Shown: one piece after another, positions 1-8,303 of the stretch
How positions within the stretch are numbered: position 1 is the stretch's first letter
How the letters are laid out: every line of letters begins with the position of its first letter
DNA from: Cryobacterium cryoconiti
GTDB taxonomy: Bacteria; Actinomycetota; Actinomycetes; Actinomycetales; Microbacteriaceae
Direction of reading: 5' to 3'
Assembly (NCBI RefSeq): GCF_004403065.1
Contig: NZ_SOHA01000032.1
Span: 1 to 64,000 of the forward strand
Length of the DNA stretch: 64,000 nt
The notes under the pieces: model-generated
The model's input: the letters and a program-made list of their open reading frames with translations, nothing else
Database searches by the model: none
What the model was told of the DNA's origin: nothing
Position numbers and translations under genes: made by a program

Positions 1-1530
1 GGCATCGGCGGCGGCCTGGGCGGCCTCCCGCGTCGCGGCGTCCGCCGCGGCCCGTTCGGCGGCTGCGCGCTCCGCTGCCGCGAGATCGGCCGCGGCGAGG
101 TCCGGTTCGGCCAGCACTGCCTCCAGCACGGCCGGCACCACGATGGCGGTCTCCAACACGAACGGAACGTCGACGGCGGACTCGATCATGGCGTTCTCGG
201 CGGCGACGAGCTCGGCGTCGGTCGCCGTGTGAGCGGAGCGACCGGCGACGGGCGGGGCCGAAGCGTCCGGGGCTGAAGCGGCCGGGACCGAGCCGGGGCC
301 GGTGTCACCGGCAGCCGCGGCATCCGTCGCCACCGGGGCGACCAGGTAACCGAACTGCACGTTCTCGAACGAGATCGCCGGGGCATCCGGCCGCACCGAT
401 TCGTTGGCGGCGCCGACCGTGATGGCCAGCGGGGCGATGTCGCGGTCGAACTGGTCCTCGGAGGGCAGGTCGATGATCTCCTGGATGCGGCCGAGAGCGC
501 CGAGCGCGGCGTTCACCGAGGTGATCGCGCCGAACGCCTGACCCAGCGGCACGATCATCAGGAAGAGGAACAGGATGAACGCGATCAGGTCCGCGATCGA
601 GATGGTGCCGCTGGCCACGCGGAAGCCGCCCACGCCCAGCACCACCAGGAACGACACCTGCATGGCGATGCCGGCGATCGGCACGACGAGGGCCGAGATC
701 CTCGCGACCTGGATGCCCATCCGCCAGGCACCCTTGGCGTCTTCTTCGACGGCGGCGATCTCCCGGTCGGTGGCGTTCGAAGCGCGCACGGTGCGCACCG
801 CGCTGATGGCGCGCTCGACGCTGGCGGCGAGGTCACCCACCTTTTCCTGCGCGGCGAGGCTGGCGGTACGGATGCGCTGCGACAGCAGCGTGACGGTGAC
901 CACCGACACGGCGATCACCAGCACCGTCAGCCCGAGCAGCACCGGATCGATCACGAGCATGGCGATGAGCGCGCCGACGAACGTGAGCGACCCGCCGATC
1001 GCCTCGACGAGACCCTGGGTGAGCACGGCCCGCAGCAGCGTGGTGTCCGACCCCACCCGGGAGACCAGGTCGCCCGTGCGCCGGGTGTCGAACTCGCTGA
1101 TCGGGAGGCGCAGCATCCGGCCGATGAGTTTGCGCCGGCTGGACAGCACGACGCCCTCACCGGTGCGCTGCAACAGGTAGTGCTGGTAGCCGCTGATCAG
1201 GGCGGAGACGACGACGAGCGCGACGAGCGCCCAGACGAGGCCGCCGAGCGCGTCGCCCTCCTGCACGATGGTGATGACCTGGCTGACCAGGAGCGGCTGG
1301 GCGAGGCTGGCGAGCGCGCCGAGCACGCTGAGCACGACGACGAAGCCGAGCACCTTCTTGTGCTCGAGCAGGTACGGGACCAGCTGGCTGAACGTGGCGC
1401 GGGGCCCGCCGGCATCGGCGCGCCGTCCCATCCAGCCGAGGCGGCCGCGACCGGCCGGGCGACCGGCGGGTCGGGAGGTCGGTTCGGCGGTGGGGCGGGC
1501 GGCGGAACGGGGGCTGCTGGGGGTACTCAC
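1..1530 (-). CDS. ABC transporter, fused permease/ATPase (exporter type), C-terminal part beyond the left edge
   Basis: The reading frame starts at GTG 1530 and runs off the window, so only the N-terminal 510 residues are visible. A Pro/Arg-rich cytoplasmic stretch (about 1-45) is followed by six hydrophobic segments typical of the type-1 exporter membrane domain, including SEFDTRRTGDLVSRVGSDTT, a known signature of ABCB-like exporters. The first strand of the nucleotide-binding domain (ISFENVQFGY) begins near residue 385, but an Ala/Glu-rich stretch of more than 110 residues follows where the family normally continues directly to the Walker A region. Walker motifs are not in view. The start is supported by a TAAGCT hexamer 6 bases upstream (1537-1542), suggesting a leaderless transcript; ATG 1431 is an alternative. 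Substrate cannot be told. Confidence 0.85.
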   Translation of the reverse strand, partial: MSTPSSPRSAARPTAEPTSRPAGRPAGRGRLGWMGRRADAGGPRATFSQLVPYLLEHKKVLGFVVVLSVLGALASLAQPLLVSQVITIVQEGDALGGLVWALVALVVVSALISGYQHYLLQRTGEGVVLSSRRKLIGRMLRLPISEFDTRRTGDLVSRVGSDTTLLRAVLTQGLVEAIGGSLTFVGALIAMLVIDPVLLGLTVLVIAVSVVTVTLLSQRIRTASLAAQEKVGDLAASVERAISAVRTVRASNATDREIAAVEEDAKGAWRMGIQVARISALVVPIAGIAMQVSFLVVLGVGGFRVASGTISIADLIAFILFLFLMIVPLGQAFGAITSVNAALGALGRIQEIIDLPSEDQFDRDIAPLAITVGAANESVRPDAPAISFENVQFGYLVAPVATDAAAAGDTGPGSVPAASAPDASAPPVAGRSAHTATDAELVAAENAMIESAVDVPFVLETAIVVPAVLEAVLAEPDLAAADLAAAERAAAERAAADAATREAAQAAADA

Positions 1531-1588
1531 CAGATGAGCTTAACCGCATCCCCCGGGGGATTGCCCCGGCGGTCTACAGTAAGGAACT

Positions 1589-2515
1589 GTGCCGGAGCCA
1601 GTCATTGTTGCCCAGAATCTTGTCAAGAAGTACAAGGATTTCGCCGCCGTCGACGGCGTCTGCTTCGAGGTGGCACCCGGGGAATCGTTCGGTCTCCTCG
1701 GCCCGAACGGGGCCGGCAAGTCGACCACCATGCGCATGGTGGGCGCCGTCTCCACCCGCACGAGCGGAGACCTGCGCATCCTGGGCCTCGACCCGAACCG
1801 GCACGGCCCGGAGATCCGCTCGAGGCTCGGCGTTGTGCCGCAGGCCGACAACCTCGACACCGAGCTGCGGGTGCGGGAGAACCTGCTCGTCTACGGCCGC
1901 TACTTCGGCCTGCCACGGGCTCAGGTGGCCCGCCGCGCCGACGAGCTGCTGGCTTTCGCCCAGCTGGAGGACAAGGCGAAGGCGAAGGTCGACATGCTCT
2001 CCGGGGGCATGAAGCGACGCCTCACGATCGCCCGGGCCCTGATCAACGACCCGAGCATCCTGCTGCTCGACGAACCGACCACGGGCCTCGACCCGCAGGC
2101 CCGGCACATCCTCTGGGACCGCCTGTTCCGGCTCAAGGAGCAGGGCACCACCCTGCTGCTCACCACCCACTACATGGACGAGGCCGAGCAGCTCTGCGAC
2201 CGCCTGGTCGTGATCGACAAGGGTGTGATCATGGCGGAGGGTGCCCCCGCGCAGCTGATCCGCACCTATTCCTCCCGGGAGGTGCTCGAGGTGCGGTTCG
2301 GCTCCGACCTGAACGCCGACGTCGCCGCGCAGATCGCGGGGATGGGCGACCGCATCGAGGTGCTGCCCGACCGCATCCTGATCTACAGCGAGAACGGCGA
2401 GTCCGAGCTGGTGCGCATCGTGGAGGCCGGCCTCACGCCGATCACCAGCCTGGTGCGGCGCTCCAGCCTGGAAGACGTGTTCCTGCGCCTGACCGGACGG
2501 ACCCTGATCGAATGA
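1589..2515 (+). CDS. ABC-2 type transporter ATP-binding protein (DrrA/NodI-like)
   Basis: A 308-residue soluble ATPase energising the two membrane proteins encoded just downstream. Walker A is GPNGAGKST (about residue 38), the signature is MLSGGMKRRLTIARALI, Walker B is ILLLDEPTTGLDP and the switch histidine lies in TTHYMDEAE. The C-terminal region of about 80 residues after the ATPase core is typical of DrrA/NodI proteins that export drugs, lipids or polysaccharides. The start is GTG 1589, with AAGGA at 1581-1585 and TACAGT at 1575-1580, so either a weak Shine-Dalgarno or a short leader could serve it. It ends in an ATGA overlap with the next gene, so translational coupling is likely. The exported molecule is unknown. 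Confidence 0.93.
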   Translation: MPEPVIVAQNLVKKYKDFAAVDGVCFEVAPGESFGLLGPNGAGKSTTMRMVGAVSTRTSGDLRILGLDPNRHGPEIRSRLGVVPQADNLDTELRVRENLLVYGRYFGLPRAQVARRADELLAFAQLEDKAKAKVDMLSGGMKRRLTIARALINDPSILLLDEPTTGLDPQARHILWDRLFRLKEQGTTLLLTTHYMDEAEQLCDRLVVIDKGVIMAEGAPAQLIRTYSSREVLEVRFGSDLNADVAAQIAGMGDRIEVLPDRILIYSENGESELVRIVEAGLTPITSLVRRSSLEDVFLRLTGRTLIE

Positions 2516-2535
2516 GCGCCGATCGAATGAGCGCC
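2506..2535. repeat. Perfect 15-bp tandem duplication over the permease 1 start
   Basis: GATCGAATGAGCGCC occurs twice without change, at 2506-2520 and 2521-2535. The first copy holds the ATPase stop and the ATG 2512; the second supplies ATG 2527. Confidence 0.95.
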
Positions 2536-3417
2536 GATCCGGGTGGCGGGGCCCAGCGGCACGCTGACCCGATGGAGACGGTCCCGGCGCCCGGCTCGGT
2601 CGGCGACCGGGCCATCCGTTCCACCCGCCGGGCCCGGCGCTGGGGCTCGTGGTACGTGGCCGAGCACCGGTTCCGGGTGATGCGCTCCTACGCGCAGACG
2701 GTGACCGTGACCGCCATCGGCAACCCGATCATCTACCTCTATGCGATGGGGGTCGGCCTGGCCACGCTCGTCGACGCCAACCTGGGCGCGGATGCCGTGA
2801 ACGGGGTCAGCTACCTCGCGTTCGTCGCTCCCGCCCTGCTCTGCAGCGCCGCGATCGCCGTGGCCGGTGAGGAGTTCACCTACCCGATCATGCTCGGTTT
2901 CAAGTGGAACCCGGTGTTCTTCGGCATGAACTCGTCCCCGATCCAGCCGGGACAGATCATCAACGGCATGGTCATCTCGGTCTTCGTGCGCATGTTCCTG
3001 ACCTGCGCCGTCTATTTCGCGTTCATGCTCGTCTTCGGGGCGGTCCCGTCGGCGGCCGGGTTCCTGGCCGTCTTCGTGGCAGTGCTCACGGGCCTCGGCT
3101 TCGGCGCCCTGTTGATGGCGTACACGGCCACCCTCACCGAGGACACCGGCCAGCTGGCCATGGTGATGCGGTTCATCGTGCTGCCGATGACGCTGTTCTC
3201 CGGCACGTTCTTCCCGCTCAGCGTGCTGCCGGTCTGGCTGCAGTGGATCGGCTGGATCTCGCCGCTCTGGCACGGCACCGAACTGGCCCGGGTGTTCTCC
3301 TACGGCGCGAGCGAACCGATCTGGCTGAGCGTGCTGCACGTGCTCTACCTGAGCGTGCTGCTCGCCCTCGGCTGGACCTGGGCGCGGCGCATCACAGCGA
3401 GGCGACTGAACAAATGA
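2512..3417 (+). CDS. ABC-2 type transporter permease 1
   Basis: A 301-residue membrane protein with six hydrophobic segments, pairing with the ATPase upstream and the similar permease downstream. The N-terminal 55 residues are soluble and low complexity. The C-terminal half carries MTLFSGTFFPLSVLPVWLQW and ISPLWHGTELAR, hallmarks of NodJ/DrrB-type ABC-2 permeases. ATG 2512 overlaps the TGA of the ATPase gene. A perfect 15-bp tandem duplication (2506-2535) spans this start, so a second in-frame ATG at 2527 has an identical context and could be the real start. It ends in an ATGA overlap with the next permease gene. Together the three genes encode a heterodimeric exporter. Confidence 0.9.
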   Translation: MSADRMSADPGGGAQRHADPMETVPAPGSVGDRAIRSTRRARRWGSWYVAEHRFRVMRSYAQTVTVTAIGNPIIYLYAMGVGLATLVDANLGADAVNGVSYLAFVAPALLCSAAIAVAGEEFTYPIMLGFKWNPVFFGMNSSPIQPGQIINGMVISVFVRMFLTCAVYFAFMLVFGAVPSAAGFLAVFVAVLTGLGFGALLMAYTATLTEDTGQLAMVMRFIVLPMTLFSGTFFPLSVLPVWLQWIGWISPLWHGTELARVFSYGASEPIWLSVLHVLYLSVLLALGWTWARRITARRLNK

Positions 3418-4238
3418 CCGACACCGATCGTCGAACGGATGCCGCAACATCCCGCCCGCTTGGCGCGCTCTACGCCGGCAACGCGCGCAGCGTCATGCTC
3501 CGGGGCTGGCAGGCGACCCGGAGCACCAACTGGCTGGTCGTGGTCAGCGGCTTCTTCGAGCCGATCTTCTACCTGCTCTCGATGGGCCTCGGCCTGGGCG
3601 CGCTGGTGGGCACGATCACGACCGAGTCGGGCCAGGAGGTGCCGTACGCGGCGTTCATCGCGCCGGCCCTGCTCGCGGTGGCCGCCATGAACGGCGCCAT
3701 CTACGACTCCACCTGGAACGTTTTCTTCAAGATGCAATTCGCGAAACTCTACGAGGGGATGCTGTCCACATCGCTCGGCCCGCTGGATGTCGCGCTCGGC
3801 GAGATCTCGCTGGCGCTGCTCCGCGGGGCGCTGTACGCCACCGGCTTCCTGGTCGTGATGCAGGCGCTCGGGCTGAACCTGTCCTGGTGGGCGCTGCTGG
3901 CCCTGCCGGCCGTGTTGCTGATCGCGTTCGGCTTCGCGAGCGTGGGGATGGCCGTGACGAGCTTCATGAAGACGTTCCAACAGATGGACTGGATCACCTT
4001 CCTGCTGCTGCCGATGTTCCTCTTCTCGGCCACGTTCTATCCGCTGAGTGTCTACCCGCAGCCGATCCAGTACGTGATCCAGGCGTTGCCGCTCTGGCAC
4101 GGGGTCGAGCTGGTGCGGGGCCTGACCACCGGCCAGGTCGAACCGGCCCTGCTCTGGCACGTGCTCTACTACCTCGTGATGATCCTGCTCGGGCTGATCG
4201 TCACGACCCGCCGCCTGCGCACGCTGTTCCTGGACTGA
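3414..4238 (+). CDS. ABC-2 type transporter permease 2
   Basis: A 274-residue paralogue of the preceding permease, with the same architecture and signatures FLFSATFYPLSVYPQPIQYV and ALPLWHGVELVRG. A soluble stretch of about 40 residues precedes six predicted membrane helices. The start ATG 3414 overlaps the stop of the previous gene, so the three-gene operon is tightly coupled. Two non-identical permeases with one ATPase imply a heterodimeric membrane channel. The operon is closed by the large palindrome at 4243-4304. Confidence 0.92.
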   Translation: MTDTDRRTDAATSRPLGALYAGNARSVMLRGWQATRSTNWLVVVSGFFEPIFYLLSMGLGLGALVGTITTESGQEVPYAAFIAPALLAVAAMNGAIYDSTWNVFFKMQFAKLYEGMLSTSLGPLDVALGEISLALLRGALYATGFLVVMQALGLNLSWWALLALPAVLLIAFGFASVGMAVTSFMKTFQQMDWITFLLLPMFLFSATFYPLSVYPQPIQYVIQALPLWHGVELVRGLTTGQVEPALLWHVLYYLVMILLGLIVTTRRLRTLFLD

Positions 4239-4242
4239 CCTG

Positions 4243-4304
4243 GGTCTCGACAGGCTCGACCACCGGTGGTCGAGCCTGTCGAGACCGTCGAGCCTGTCGA
4301 GACC
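4243..4304. terminator. Perfect 44-bp palindrome plus third half-copy; bidirectional terminator or dispersed repeat
   Basis: Positions 4243-4286 form a perfect palindrome whose arm begins GGTCTCGACAGGCTCGACCA. A third, direct copy of the right arm follows at 4287-4304. It sits exactly between convergent genes (ABC permease ending 4238, MFS gene ending 4311), so it probably terminates both transcripts. No U-tract is obvious. From memory, very similar TCGACAGGCTC palindromes are scattered through many actinobacterial genomes, so it may also be a dispersed repeat family. Confidence 0.75.
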
Positions 4305-4310
4305 GTCGGC

Positions 4311-5666
4311 TCAGTGCTCGATGTCGATGTCGCGGGTCTCGCGGCTCAGCAGCAGGGCGATCAGGGTGACCACGGCCATCACGGACAGGTAGACGCCGAC
4401 CCAGAACGGGCTGCCCTCGCCGAGGGTCCACAGCCAGATCGCGATGAACGGTGCCACGGCGGCGCCGAGGATCGAGCTCATGTTGTAGGCGAAGGCCGAA
4501 CCGGTGTAGCGCACGCTGGTCGGGAACAGCTCGGGCAGCAGCGCGCCCATCGGACCGAAGGTCATCCCCATCAGCGAGAAGCCCAGGATCAGGAAGAACA
4601 TCACACCGACGAACCCGGCGCCCAGCAGCGGCACGAAGAGCAGGCCGAATCCGATGATCGCCAGGGTCACGAAGATCAGGGTCTTGCGGCGGCCGTGCTT
4701 GTCGGCCCAGGGACCGGACGCCAGCGTGAACACGCCGAAGAACAGCACGCCGACGATCATCATCAGGATGAAGTTGTTGTAGCTGTATCCAAGACCGGGC
4801 ACCGGGGCATCCGTCGCGCCGCGGCCGTAGCCGAGCGTGAACGTGGTCATCAGGTAGAACAGCACGTAGGTGGCCAACATGATGAAGGTGCCGAGGATCA
4901 GCTGACGCCAGTGCGACTTGAACACGGCCGCGAGCGGCAGCTTCTCCACGCGCTTGGTGGCGACCACCTTCGTGAACGCATCGGACTCGACCAGGCGCAG
5001 GCGCACCCAGAGACCCACGACGACCATCACGGCGGAGAAGAGGAACGGGATGCGCCAGGCCCACTCGAGGAACGCGTCCGAGGGGCGCGTCGGGTCGGTG
5101 GAGGGCAGGGCCAGGGCGATGGCCAGGAACAGCCCGTTCGCGATGATGAAGCCGAGCGGGGCGCCGACCTGCGGGAACGTGCCGTACCAGGCGCGCTTGC
5201 CGACCGGGGCGTTCTCGGTGGCGACGAGCGCGGCGCCGGACCATTCCCCGCCGAGCGCGAAGCCCTGGGCGAGGCGCAGCACCACGAGCAGGGCCGGTGC
5301 GACCCAGCCGATCATGGCGTACGTGGGCAGCAGCCCGATCAGGAAGGTCGCGATGCCCATGGTCAACAGGGCGCCGACCAGGGTGGCCTTCCGGCCCCGT
5401 TTGTCGCCGAAGTGCCCGAAGACGAGAGCGCCGATGGGGCGGGCCACCATCGCCGCGCCGAAGACGGCGAACGACGCCAGAAGCGCCGTGGTCTCGTTAC
5501 CGGTGGGGAAGAAAAGGTGCGGGAAGACAAGAACGGCGGCCGTCGCGTAGACGTAGAAGTCGTAGAACTCGATCGTCGTGCCGATGAGGCTGGCGAGGAT
5601 CACGCGACTGCGCGGGTTCGTGGGTGCTGCGGCGACGGGAGTGGCCGACGTGGTGGGTGCTGACAT
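4311..5666 (-). CDS. MFS transporter, metabolite:H+ symporter (MHS) type
   Basis: A 451-residue, 12-helix proton symporter of the inner membrane. The N-terminal motif GTTIEFYDFYVYATAA is diagnostic of the MHS group (ProP, KgtP, ShiA, citrate carriers), followed by the loop 2-3 signature GHFGDKRGRKATL and the helix 5 region RLAQGFALGGEWSGAALVATE. Length matches the family. Start ATG 5666 has GGAG about 10 bases upstream. Likely substrates are small organic or amino acids; the exact one cannot be told. The gene is monocistronic, 257 bases downstream of ribH and separated from it by two hairpins, so it is probably not part of the riboflavin operon. Confidence 0.92.
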   Translation of the reverse strand: MSAPTTSATPVAAAPTNPRSRVILASLIGTTIEFYDFYVYATAAVLVFPHLFFPTGNETTALLASFAVFGAAMVARPIGALVFGHFGDKRGRKATLVGALLTMGIATFLIGLLPTYAMIGWVAPALLVVLRLAQGFALGGEWSGAALVATENAPVGKRAWYGTFPQVGAPLGFIIANGLFLAIALALPSTDPTRPSDAFLEWAWRIPFLFSAVMVVVGLWVRLRLVESDAFTKVVATKRVEKLPLAAVFKSHWRQLILGTFIMLATYVLFYLMTTFTLGYGRGATDAPVPGLGYSYNNFILMMIVGVLFFGVFTLASGPWADKHGRRKTLIFVTLAIIGFGLLFVPLLGAGFVGVMFFLILGFSLMGMTFGPMGALLPELFPTSVRYTGSAFAYNMSSILGAAVAPFIAIWLWTLGEGSPFWVGVYLSVMAVVTLIALLLSRETRDIDIEH

Positions 5667-5765
5667 GGAGAATTGCTCCGGAACGTGACGCGGAAGCGGA
5701 CCATCGGGGCCGGGAACCGACGTCGATCAGGCGTCAGCGGCTGCCCCCCCTGGGCCGCGCGAATA

Positions 5766-5790
5766 GGGCGGCCGTTTGTGACAGCCGCCC
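5766..5790. other. Hairpin in the MFS upstream region
   Basis: GGGCGGC (5766-5772) pairs with GCCGCCC (5784-5790) around an 11-base loop. It lies between the ribH-side palindrome and the MFS start at 5666, so it could be a leader structure or an operator. Nothing else is recognisable in 5667-5867. Confidence 0.4.
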
Positions 5791-5867
5791 TTGCACCCTA
5801 CGGGGGGAGCCGGCGAGGGGCCAATCCTCGGCTAACGCTCAGATAACGATCCGGATGCCGCCACGCA

Positions 5868-5922
5868 GTGCCCGTTCCGGTCGAGAGTGCCCCGTGGAAC
5901 GGGCGCGCTCGACCGGAACGGG
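5868..5922. terminator. Palindrome closing the riboflavin operon; copy 1 of a dispersed repeat
   Basis: CCCGTTCCGGTCGAG near 5871 pairs with CTCGACCGGAACGGG ending at 5922, directly after the ribH stop (5924). The left arm (first 25 bases from 5868) is identical to the left arm of the palindrome at 37048-37105. It probably acts as the riboflavin operon terminator. Confidence 0.75.
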
Positions 5923-5923
5923 A

Positions 5924-6406
5924 TCAGTCGACGCCGAACTCGCGCAGGCGCTGCAGCAGCTGCGCGGTCGCGATGGCCGCCGACGCGGCCTCCGCGCCCT
6001 TGTCCTCCTTCGAACCAGGCAGACCGGCCCGGTCCAGACCCTGCTGCTCGTCGTCGAGGGTCAGGACGCCGAAACCGACCGGCTTGCCGGCGTCCAGCGC
6101 CACCCGGGTGAGGCCATCCGTCGCCGCCGCCGACACGTACTCGAAGTGCGGCGTTCCGCCACGGATGATCACGCCGAGCGCGACGACCGCGTCGGCGCCG
6201 TTGTCCAGGGCCACCTTGCAGGTCACCGGCAGCTCGAAGCTGCCGGGCACCCGCACCAGCGAGAAACGAGCGCCGGATGCCTCGAGCACCCGGGTCGCTC
6301 CGGCGATCAGCCCGTCGGTGATCACGTCATGCCACCGGCCGGCGACGATCACGATGTCCAGACCGGTTCCGTCGATCTCGATCTCGGGGGAGCCTGCTCC
6401 GCTCAT
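5924..6406 (-). CDS. ribH: 6,7-dimethyl-8-ribityllumazine synthase
   Basis: Condenses 5-amino-6-ribitylaminouracil with 3,4-dihydroxy-2-butanone 4-phosphate, the penultimate step of riboflavin synthesis. The protein is 160 residues, the usual length. Seen motifs are VPGSFELPV, ALGVIIRGGTPHFEYV (with the catalytic histidine region), and GVLTLDDEQQGLDRAG, corresponding to the family LT.. . ..QA. . R block. ATG 6406 overlaps the ribBA stop by four bases and follows AAAGGAATCAC, a good ribosome site. It is the last gene of the operon and is followed by the palindrome at 5868-5922. Confidence 0.97.
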   Translation of the reverse strand: MSGAGSPEIEIDGTGLDIVIVAGRWHDVITDGLIAGATRVLEASGARFSLVRVPGSFELPVTCKVALDNGADAVVALGVIIRGGTPHFEYVSAAATDGLTRVALDAGKPVGFGVLTLDDEQQGLDRAGLPGSKEDKGAEAASAAIATAQLLQRLREFGVD

Positions 6407-7665
6407 AGTGTGATTCCTTTCAGCATGTCTGTTTCGGCGATGTGGTGGCCCATCCGGTCGCGCTTGACCGCCAGATAGGCCTGGTTGTGCGTGCCGACAC
6501 CCACGACCAGTGGCACGCGCTCGGTCACGGTCACACCGTGAGCCTCGAGTTGGCGCATCTTCTCCGGGTTGTTGGTCAGCAGCCGCACCGAGGTGAGGCC
6601 CATCTCGTGCAGGATGGCCGTGGCCGCGCCGTAGTCGCGGGCGTCGGCGGGCAGGCCGAGGGCCAGATTGGCGTCGAACGTGTCCAGGCCGTCTTCCTGC
6701 AGCTTGTACGCGCGCAGCTTGTTGATCAGGCCGATACCACGGCCCTCCTGCCCGCGCAGGTAGACGACGACTCCGCCCTGCTCCTGGATGGTCTCGAGGG
6801 CGGCATCCAACTGCGGACCGCACTCGCATTTGAGGGAGCCGAACGCCTCGCCGGTGAGGCACTCGGAGTGCACCCGCACGAGGGCGCCGTCGGCGGGGGT
6901 GCCGGAGACGATGGCGACATGGTCGGCGCCGGTCATCCGGTCGCGGTAGGCGCGGATCTGGAAGTCGCCGTGCCGGGTGGGGACGGTGGTCTCCACCTCG
7001 AAGTCGACCCGCGGCGATTCGAGGATCGGGCTGACCGTGGGCAGCTCGGTGTCGGTGTGGAACTCCTGCAGGTAGGCGATCAGGTCCTTGATCGTGATCA
7101 CCAGCACGCCCTCGCGCTCGCCGAGGGCGAGCAGCCCGGGCAGGCGCATCATCTCGCCGTCTTCGGCCACGATCTCGGAGATGCCGGCGACCGGGGCGAG
7201 ACCGGCCAGCTTCATCAGGTCGACGGCCGCCTCGGTGTGGCCGTCCCGCTCGCGCACACCGCCGTCCATCGCGCGCAGGGGCATGATGTGGCCGGGCCGG
7301 TGCAGGCTGGAGGGCGTGGACGTCGGATCGGCCAGCACGCGCAGGGTGTGCGCACGGTCGGCGGCGCTGATCCCGGTGCTGAGCCGGTCGGCCGCGTCGA
7401 CCGACACGGTGTAGTTCGTGCCGCGGGGGTCCTCGTTGTTCAGCACCATCACCGGCAGGTCGAGCTTGTCGGCCAGGTCGTTCGTCATCGGCGCGCAGAT
7501 GAAACCGGAGGAGTACCGCACCGTCCAGGCGAGCCACTCCTGCGTGGCCAGCTGGGCGGAGATGATCACGTCGCCCTCGTTCTCGCGACCCTCATCGTCG
7601 GCGACGATGACCGGTTTCCCCAGCCGGAGGGCATCCAGCGCGGTGGGAATGTCGGCGAGGCTCAT
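6403..7665 (-). CDS. ribBA: Bifunctional 3,4-dihydroxy-2-butanone-4-phosphate synthase / GTP cyclohydrolase II
   Basis: A 420-residue fusion supplying both early branches of riboflavin synthesis. Residues 1-205 are the DHBP synthase domain with the acidic motif DDEGRENEGDV and the HRPGHIMPLRA segment. Residues 210-420 are GTP cyclohydrolase II with the zinc cysteines of SECLTGEAFGSLKCECGPQL, and RGQEGRGIGL and LTNNPEKM as GTP-binding signatures. Length is typical. Starts and stops overlap ribE and ribH by four bases, so the operon is translationally coupled. Expression should follow the FMN riboswitch at 9429-9558. Confidence 0.97.
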   Translation of the reverse strand: MSLADIPTALDALRLGKPVIVADDEGRENEGDVIISAQLATQEWLAWTVRYSSGFICAPMTNDLADKLDLPVMVLNNEDPRGTNYTVSVDAADRLSTGISAADRAHTLRVLADPTSTPSSLHRPGHIMPLRAMDGGVRERDGHTEAAVDLMKLAGLAPVAGISEIVAEDGEMMRLPGLLALGEREGVLVITIKDLIAYLQEFHTDTELPTVSPILESPRVDFEVETTVPTRHGDFQIRAYRDRMTGADHVAIVSGTPADGALVRVHSECLTGEAFGSLKCECGPQLDAALETIQEQGGVVVYLRGQEGRGIGLINKLRAYKLQEDGLDTFDANLALGLPADARDYGAATAILHEMGLTSVRLLTNNPEKMRQLEAHGVTVTERVPLVVGVGTHNQAYLAVKRDRMGHHIAETDMLKGITL

Positions 7666-8294
7666 GAGTGGCTCCTTTTCGATCCCGCGTCCGCCACGGC
7701 GAGCATGCGCTCCACGTGGCGGGCCAGGATGTCTGTTTCGATATTGACGTGATCATCGGCCACGCGCTGTCCCAGCGTCGTGGCGGTGAGGGTTTCGGGG
7801 ATGAGCGAGACTTCGAACCACTGCTCCGGTTCGCTCGCCGGGCTGATGTTGCTGACGGTCAGTGAGACGCCGTCGACGGCGATGGAACCCTTGCCCACCA
7901 CGAGCGGCGCGAGTTCGGGGGAGAGGCTGAATCGCAGCACTCGCCAGGCCTCGCCGGGGGTGACGAGAAGCAGGGTGCCGGTGCCGTCGATGTGGCCCTG
8001 CACGATGTGACCGCCCAGCCGGTCGCCCACCAGGGCGGCGCGTTCGAGGTTCACCGGGCTGCCCGGCCGCAGCGAGCCCAACGTGGACATGAACAGGGTC
8101 TGTGCCATCACATCGGCCGTGAACGTGTCGCCGGTCTGCTCGACCACGGTGAGGCACACGCCGTTGACCGAGATCGAGTCGCCGTGGCGGGCGTCGGCAA
8201 CGACCCGCGGCCCACGGATGGTGAGGCGCGCGGCATCCGCGGATCGCTCCACCTTCTCGACCTGGCCGAGTTCCTCGATGATTCCGGTGAACAT
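7662..8294 (-). CDS. ribE: Riboflavin synthase, alpha chain
   Basis: Dismutates two lumazine molecules into riboflavin and the pyrimidine precursor. The 210-residue protein shows the internal duplication of the family: N-terminal MFTGIIEELGQV and ISVNGVCLTV, then IAVDGVSLTV in the second lumazine-binding repeat. Each repeat spans about 95 residues. Called ribC in some species. The start ATG 8294 lies 9 bases after the ribD stop and the 3' end overlaps ribBA by four bases. Confidence 0.96.
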   Translation of the reverse strand: MFTGIIEELGQVEKVERSADAARLTIRGPRVVADARHGDSISVNGVCLTVVEQTGDTFTADVMAQTLFMSTLGSLRPGSPVNLERAALVGDRLGGHIVQGHIDGTGTLLLVTPGEAWRVLRFSLSPELAPLVVGKGSIAVDGVSLTVSNISPASEPEQWFEVSLIPETLTATTLGQRVADDHVNIETDILARHVERMLAVADAGSKRSHS

Positions 8295-8303
8295 GTCTGT
8301 GTC

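Noticed and set aside
1180-2511. Upstream extension of the ABC permease frame on the plus strand
   Set aside because: It overlaps the complete ATPase gene in another frame and lacks any domain; the permease begins at the ATGA overlap 2512.
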